Below, one piece after another: positions 58,470 to 64,000 of a stretch of DNA of 64,000 nucleotides (the stretch's first letter is position 1; each line of letters starts with the position of its first letter). The notes under the pieces are model-generated. The model saw nothing but the letters and a program-made list of their open reading frames with translations. It ran no database searches and was not told the DNA's origin. This stretch comes from Gyrodactylus bullatarudis. Taxonomy: Eukaryota > Platyhelminthes > Monogenea > Gyrodactylidea > Gyrodactylidae. The translations under genes were made by a program, and so were the position numbers. The DNA lies in assembly GCA_012064415.1 (NCBI GenBank), contig SSNU01000289.1, forward strand, positions 248,001-312,000, read 5' to 3'.

Positions 58470-58880
58470 TCAAATTTTGCTGGTTTTAAAACATTTCAAA
58501 ATTGTGCCGTCAGAAACGACCATGAATGCTCTTTGAACCATCATGTAAGCTTCAGATACATCTGGCAAATTTTGTCGACGTCCTAGCTCTTTCAGGAATT
58601 TAGATTTAAAACTCCAAATTATTCCCTGGTCTAAAGGCTGACAAACTGATGTGCAATTTGGGGGCAAAAATAACAGCTTCACATTGTCAGCGAGTAGTAG
58701 TATATTTCTGCCAGCGTAGGCTTCACCGAAGCTTATCAACCATTCCTGAAAAAGTTCACTATTGTTCCATGCACTTTTGTTTCCTCGATAATGTGGAGGT
58801 ACATTATTGTGGAAACATCTTGGCTTTTTTGAGTGCTCCTCCAATTCACATCGTTCAATTAGCTGTAGCTTCTTTTTCAA
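58470..58880 (-). pseudogene. Tigger/pogo-type transposase DDE segment, truncated
   Basis: The frame reads PRCFHNNVPPHYRGNKSAW, SELFQEWLISF, RNILLLADN, then directly VKLLFLPPNCTSVCQPLDQG and IIWSFKSKF. These are the family's AW-LF-EWL block, catalytic ADN and FLPPNCTS-QP-DQGII block. The stretch that normally follows the ADN (a C-x-A-H type motif) is deleted in frame, and the first catalytic Asp lies in missing sequence upstream. Confidence 0.85.
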
Positions 58881-59032
58881 ATTGATATTTTTTTGATATA
58901 TTTACACGTTCAAATATCTAAAATTATGAAAATCGAAATTATTCATCCACATATTGAAAAATAGATATGCGAAGAAAACTTACTATTTGCCGTTTAAATT
59001 GAGGAAAGCTTCTGATGAAAAGCCGCATGAAC

Positions 59033-59248
59033 CTATATGTGAGAAATATTTTGAGTTTTTCTGCTTCTTTGCGGAAGAGTTCGGAATTTAACTGGCCTGT
59101 TGATTTTGTAGAGAAATTCTTGGATGTGATGGAACATGACATCGTTAGGAGATTTCTTGAAGACCGTCTTCTTATAATATTTAACTTGATCAATTGTTAA
59201 TCCAGTTTTTTCAGCAATCATTTTATTTTTATAGCCTTCACGTGCCAA
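59033..59248 (-). pseudogene. N-terminal ORF remnant of the Tigger-like element
   Basis: The frame reads AREGYKNKMIAEKTGLTIDQ, then VKYYKKTVFKKSPNDVMFH, resembling a helix-turn-helix DNA-binding segment. It continues QEFLYKINRPVKFRTL, which recurs in the element at 13.8 kb. It lies upstream of and in the same direction as the DDE segment. Confidence 0.5.
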
Positions 59249-59977
59249 TTGCCAATTTTATTTTTCAAGTTCCAATAATTGAGGTGTGCTTACTTATAAG
59301 TACAGAGGTTATATTATTATTTTAATAAAAAAGGGGCAGAGAGAAAAGGGTGATTTTTGACATAAAGTGCACAGTTCGTACTGTACCTTAACTATTTAAG
59401 CTTCCGTTCCAAGACCTACAAATCGGGTCTAATTATGAGCCTAAAGTAAAAGAATACTGAGTCCTATTACACGATAAAAAAATTTATCAATACAGAATCA
59501 GACACTAAATATTATTCAGTGAATATGTAGACTTACTGAAAAATTAGGAAAATAATTACATAGTTGAATAATTATTATAACAAATCTTCCTGATTAGTAA
59601 TAATGCAAATAAATTAGTCTATCTACTTTGAAGTAGATTTAGAAGTCTAAATTTTTTTAGGAAAATCTGTTTAATTTACAAATGAATATCAAGTCAAGAT
59701 TGTGCTCGAAAAATCAACTAGAATCTAGTTACTAGATCAATAATTTGTTAGAAAACTCCCATTTCTGGGATATTAATAAATTTTTTTATGAATTAAGGTG
59801 AAAAATTTTATTTTAAAATCATTTTTCGATTCAATTTGATTATCAAAATTTGAAATTCAAATGCTAATTAGTTTCAATAATATTGAATCAATATTGTTCC
59901 AACCAAACAAAGTTTTAATCAATTTTGTTTAAGTAAATCATCATTAGTGTATTTTCAAATAATGCTACTTGACGAGT

Positions 59978-60668
59978 ATGGGCATATCTAACCCTATGAT
60001 TCGAATTTGTTGTAATAGTCGAGATAAGATATTTTCCAAAGAGCTTATTAACATTGGTAGGAGAAGTCACAACTCTCCCGACTTTTGGCTTGATGAATCT
60101 GATGAAGATTCAGCATTTGTTTCCCGAAAACATATGGAAATACGCTTAATTAATAGAGAATTTTATCTCAAAATTATCGGTAAAAATGGATTATTCATTA
60201 ATGAAAACTTTTCCATGTGTTCGGAGAATCTCATAAAAATTGATAAACAGTAAGTTTTAGATTTTCAACATTTTAAAGATTCATCCTGAGAATACCTAGC
60301 ACAAGGATTATTATAAAGCTACAAGTTTTGGATTTAGGAGCTTCAACCTCTTTATCAGATGAGTGAGTTTAAAAATTTAATCTTGATCTTTTTACACTCC
60401 TTTTAAAATTAAATATTCCCATGATTTTTGTTGAGTCTTATAAATCGTATTATTTCAGTTAGTTGTATTTTATTGTCTTTTAAAAAGAAAAACTTTGATA
60501 ATATAGACCTCATTATTTCTAATGAATAATTTCATTCGTTTAAGTTCTAGGAATGCAAGACTTTCCGACTCAAACTCAGAAGGAGAAAAATCCAACATGT
60601 TTAGTAAGGAATACTCCAGCGTGAAATATTCTAATCTAATAGATGATAAAGCGGATATATTCAAGAAG
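59978..60668 (+). CDS. FHA-domain protein, FOXK-like N-terminus, partial model
   Basis: Exon 1 is 59,978-60,249 (ATG 59,978; an open frame precedes it). It encodes an FHA domain: INIGRRSHNSPDFW (core G-R), SAFVSRKHMEI (S-x-x-H) and FYLKIIGKNGLFIN (N-G). The SRKH-then-FYL-GKNG spacing is like FOXK forkhead factors, whose FHA domain binds phosphothreonine and lies near the N-terminus. The donor is CA|GTAAGT (phase 2). Two continuations fit that phase. One is an exon from 60,463 (CILLSFKKKNFDNIDLIIS, a plausible last FHA strand) ending in a stop at 60,527, total 112 residues. The other is an exon 60,551-60,668 (NARLSDSNSEGEKSNMF) with a GTGAGC donor leading on. No forkhead domain is visible up to 64,000. 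Confidence 0.5.
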
Positions 60669-60759
60669 GTGAGCATTAAGATCTCCCAGATAATTCCTAT
60701 TATTTCAATTTATGTACCAGATAATCATAACTATTTTACTAACTTTTTCAAATAAAAAT

Positions 60760-62670
60760 CTTATATATATTAAATTTTAGCCAAGTTTAAACTTTAACCC
60801 TGTAATTTTGGTAATTTGATCAGCTGAAATAAATTTTATAAAAATTCTTACAAGTAATATCTAGGGTTTAGGTTACAAAAGATGAAATATGCTAAGAATT
60901 TCTCTATTATCTAAAATCGGAATCCTTGCGCATATTTAACTATAAGAAGAATTAACAATCCTGAATTAGGTTTAAGATTTTATCCATTCAAGGGAATTTT
61001 CGATCTAGACTTGGATCCTAAACTGTTAATGTAAATGATGATTTCTTCTTTCTTCTCTTCCTTCCATTGATATCTAATGCTGAAAATGTTCCCATTCTAC
61101 ATATAATTGTAAGCAGAAAGAATTAAATACTCTTATTCCAAGTAATTTAATTTAAACTAGACTAATCTCTCCATGAATCTAATGAAAATGAAAAGTAGTG
61201 AAAATTGTTAAGAATCTAACATAACTTAATCCCTTTTAACTCGTCAAATCCTTCTCTTTATTTTATCTAAAAAATTTCACTTCTCTACGATTATTTGAAT
61301 ATTTTCTCAGATTTCAATAAAAAATTTTGATCATCGTTTTACTTTGAATAAATAAAGATAATCTTTATTTCCTATTCTTCTTCTTCCTCCTAGAACATAG
61401 TTTATCTTGTTTTCTCTGAGGAAAATGTCTTATAATTTTATATCTTAATCTCACTATCCCAAGATAGTTGACTAAAATAATCTAAGATGAAATCTTCGGC
61501 TATCTTTTGGTTCCTAGGCGATGGAAATCTTAACGATATAGTGAAATAATATCAACAAAAGTAGATTTAATTGGAATATAACCAACCCCTTTCCAAAGAG
61601 TCTTCCTCCAGACATCTCGATACTCATATAGGCCCCCATACAACTCTATCTGAAAGCCTGAGTATTCCTATTGGTCAGAGATCTTAATTATTATAGTAAA
61701 AAGTCCATTGAAAAAATTTGGTGTGAAGTTAAAATAATATTGATTGATTCAATATTTTGTATACCAGATGACAAAATAAGCAACGTAAAATTCAATAGGA
61801 TTTCCCTTTCAAATTTGAGTAGAAGATCTGGATAATTTTTTTGCTAAATTTTCAAACGTCCTATTACATTTTCAATTCAAAAAAAAAGAAGTTATTTTCA
61901 AAGCATTGCAAGCTTCTACTTTTCATTGTAATCAAAGCAGATTATTGATTAAATCATACATTTGAGATTGACATTATTAAAAATGAATGTATTAAAAATC
62001 AATCACATACATAACATTATAAAATTGGGAATATTCTGTAATCCAAAGTCTGTATTATTCTTGTGAAAAAGCTTAAAAGCTTAGTAAAGATATGGAAGTT
62101 TTTCTTCTATTGGCTCAACAATTTCTCATCTTTTACAGTGTTTCTTATAGCCTATAAGTTATTGGTTGGTATACGAATAGAACTTACTTCGAACACACTG
62201 GTCTACTAAATGCATATAATACTTAAAAGTTAGTTAAAAACATGAAATAAACACTCAACATTGTATAAATAATGATTGATTAAATTGTAAAATGAAAATA
62301 ATATGAAAGTACTATCAATAAATAGTGAGTCTAGATAAAGACACACCTATTAATAGCCTTGAATTTTTTTTCAAAAAATGAACAAAGTTTGAATTTATCA
62401 TTAAACATAAATATTTTACTTTGACATTGAATAACTTGAAAATAATTGATATACCCAAATTATAAAAAGTTTTACAGAATTCAATTCTGCATTGAATGAT
62501 CTAGCCTCAGGATTGAAGACAAAATAATCAGGGGCATCGAAGAGATTGTAGGTTTTCAGTTTCGTAAAATCTGAATATCAACTTAACTCAACATGCTCTA
62601 CAAGATGTATTTGGTTTTATTCACTCGGAAAAATATTTTGTCATGCTGTGTAATTAGTAGTTAGGGGTTG
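60760..62670. other. AT-rich stretch, repeats only
   Basis: Apart from a partial MITE at 61,553-61,632 I see no gene. If the FHA gene continues, this would be intron. Confidence 0.4.
61553..61632 (+). repeat. Foldback MITE relative, one arm
   Basis: CAAAAGTAGATTTAATTGGA, ATATAACCAACCCCTTTCCA and the loop start CAGACATCTCGATACT match the 31.1-kb element. Confidence 0.7.
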
Positions 62671-63108
62671 AAGGTGAATATGGGAATTTATGATTTTTAA
62701 AAAATTCTCAATTATTTCATCAAGAAATCGAGATTGATCAAGATTTTTTAGAATTTAGATTATCATATGAAGAAAAAAATCAAATTTTAAAGTAAATTAA
62801 GGCATATTTCAAATCTTGAAGTAGCTCCGAATTCCCATTTTTTGAACTTTTAGTTAAAACCCTCTGCTCATTTCTAAATTGAAAGAGAGATCAAAAGTTG
62901 ATTGTAAAGATCACAATAAGACAAAAATCTCGAATATAACCATAAAGCCATTGATAAATTTGTCATTTTTCAGGGATCTCAAAATCTGATACAGGATATT
63001 GGATTTCTTTGTCTAATCGTGTTCCTATAAATCAACTCTTTATCACTCTTTAAATCTAGAATCAACTAATTTTTTCAACTAAAGGTCCCATATTCATCTT
63101 CAACTAGC
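62671..63108 (+). mobile_element. Non-autonomous element with GTTGAAG-TGAATATGGGA termini
   Basis: The left end reads GTTGAAGGTGAATATGGGAA. The right end, reverse-complemented, reads GTTGAAGATGAATATGGGAC. About 440 bp, no coding capacity. The interior carries CATCAAGAAATCGAGATTGA and TTGTCTAATCGTGTTCC blocks shared with the repeats at 19.3, 36.4 and 38.9 kb. Confidence 0.6.
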
Positions 63109-64000
63109 TTTAATTACATTATTTCTAGTATTTTTGATAAAACTCGATTGTGTGAATAAAAAATGCGCGAAGATATCTCACTGGCTTCGCTCAAAATCAA
63201 TTATCCAAAAAATTATCAATTCGAAGACTTTTTATATGATCTTGATCGGGCTATTTTTGGAATCAAATTATTAGAGATTTTATTGATTATTCTTTAGATT
63301 TTTTTGATTATATGTAATTATATGTTACTTTATTATAATAAAGTAAAACATATTATTACGTAGTAAAAGTTATTCATTCAAAATTTTGTCGTCATTTTTA
63401 ATGAGTGTGTATTTTAATGAAGTGTATTTTCTTCTTTTAAAAGTTTCGCTCATTGTGCTTCTTCTGTAATATATAGAAATAGGCATTATTTAAATTTATA
63501 ATTAACACTGAATATCTTCTCTTCTAAAGATCTTTCTTTTGATATTTCTCAAAACTTCAATGACCCTATTCTATTTTGTCAAGCTTTCATCACGATTAGC
63601 AACCTTGCAATTTTTTCTTTTCATCTAAGATGTATGCATTACAATCTTGATATTTCTTAAAGCTTTATTAAAAGTTTTGACTTATCACAAAACAAACTAT
63701 GAATCATTTATCTATGTACTTTGAATTTTTTACAGATTTATAATACTTTTTCTTTGTCTGTTGTGAAAATTTGAGCTTACTCCTTGTATATCACTAGTGA
63801 ATGATTAAAAATTGTTGATGCCGTTTCTTGATTGCATTCTATATCATATATTCTGACTGATACTGTTGATATAGTTCTTACCTTTTTTAAAAGTCTCGAT
63901 TTTCGGCATCTTCATTACTAATCAGTCTATCAGATGTGTATGGGCCAATTCTAGCAAAAATCAATAGTGTAAACTTTCAAAGAGATCAATAAAAAACACA
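63109..64000. other. AT-rich end of window, nothing recognised
   Basis: No coding or structural signal seen. Confidence 0.4.

Larger units (their letters stand above)
58144..59376 (-). mobile_element. Tigger/pogo-like DNA transposon, internally deleted
   Basis: Terminal inverted repeats of about 120 bp run at 58,144-58,264 and 59,255-59,376. Both start AACTGTGCACTTTATGTCAA from the outside, then carry TCTCTCTGCCCC and GTACTTATAAGTAAGCACAC. Minus-strand coding remnants lie between. The outer part is shared with the termini of the composite element at 13,438-14,331. Confidence 0.85.

Overview
This window looks like AT-rich nuclear DNA of an invertebrate animal, most likely an arthropod. It has GT-AG introns from about 35 bp to 6 kb, TATA boxes paired with short initiators, AATAAA poly(A) signals, and a dense load of animal transposons (mariner, Tigger/pogo-like, Penelope-like, Ty3/gypsy, KRBA2-type integrase, a tRNA-derived SINE, foldback MITEs). 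The species cannot be fixed from sequence alone.

Layout. 1-381 is the edge of a non-LTR retrotransposon on the minus strand. 382-12,840 holds no gene I can support, only dispersed and inverted repeats. 12,840-16,250 is a transposon nest: a Penelope-like element (reverse transcriptase plus GIY-YIG nuclease) abuts a Tigger-type element that carries a captured inverted piece of the same Penelope nuclease. 18,537-30,937 is a DEG/ENaC-type ion channel gene in four exons whose splice phases agree. Its introns hold a decayed mariner, several inverted-repeat elements and a dispersed-family pseudogene.

33,401-38,397 is a cluster of small cysteine-rich genes, each with a tiny first coding exon and a phase-2 intron. 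One is a 71-residue Cys/Tyr protein. Two are divergently arranged Gly/Cys/His-rich proteins (153 and 145 residues). An apparently identical copy of the 145-residue gene, including its 35-bp intron, lies at 56,307-56,779 inside transposon debris. I consider this family the most interesting part of the window.

39,250-50,686 on the minus strand holds two tandem PI-PLC X-domain (PLCXD-like) genes of four exons each. The large first intron of the downstream one holds a broken KRBA2-type integrase and other repeats. 54,081-59,376 is another transposon-rich stretch (MITE, gypsy fragment, Penelope-like relic, Tigger-like element). 59,978-60,668 starts a gene with a FOXK-like FHA domain. From about 60,760 to the end I see only repeats.

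Many of the real coding exons here lack an ATG or are shorter than 60 codons. They were found by joining exons whose splice phases agree. Dispersed-repeat boundaries are approximate.
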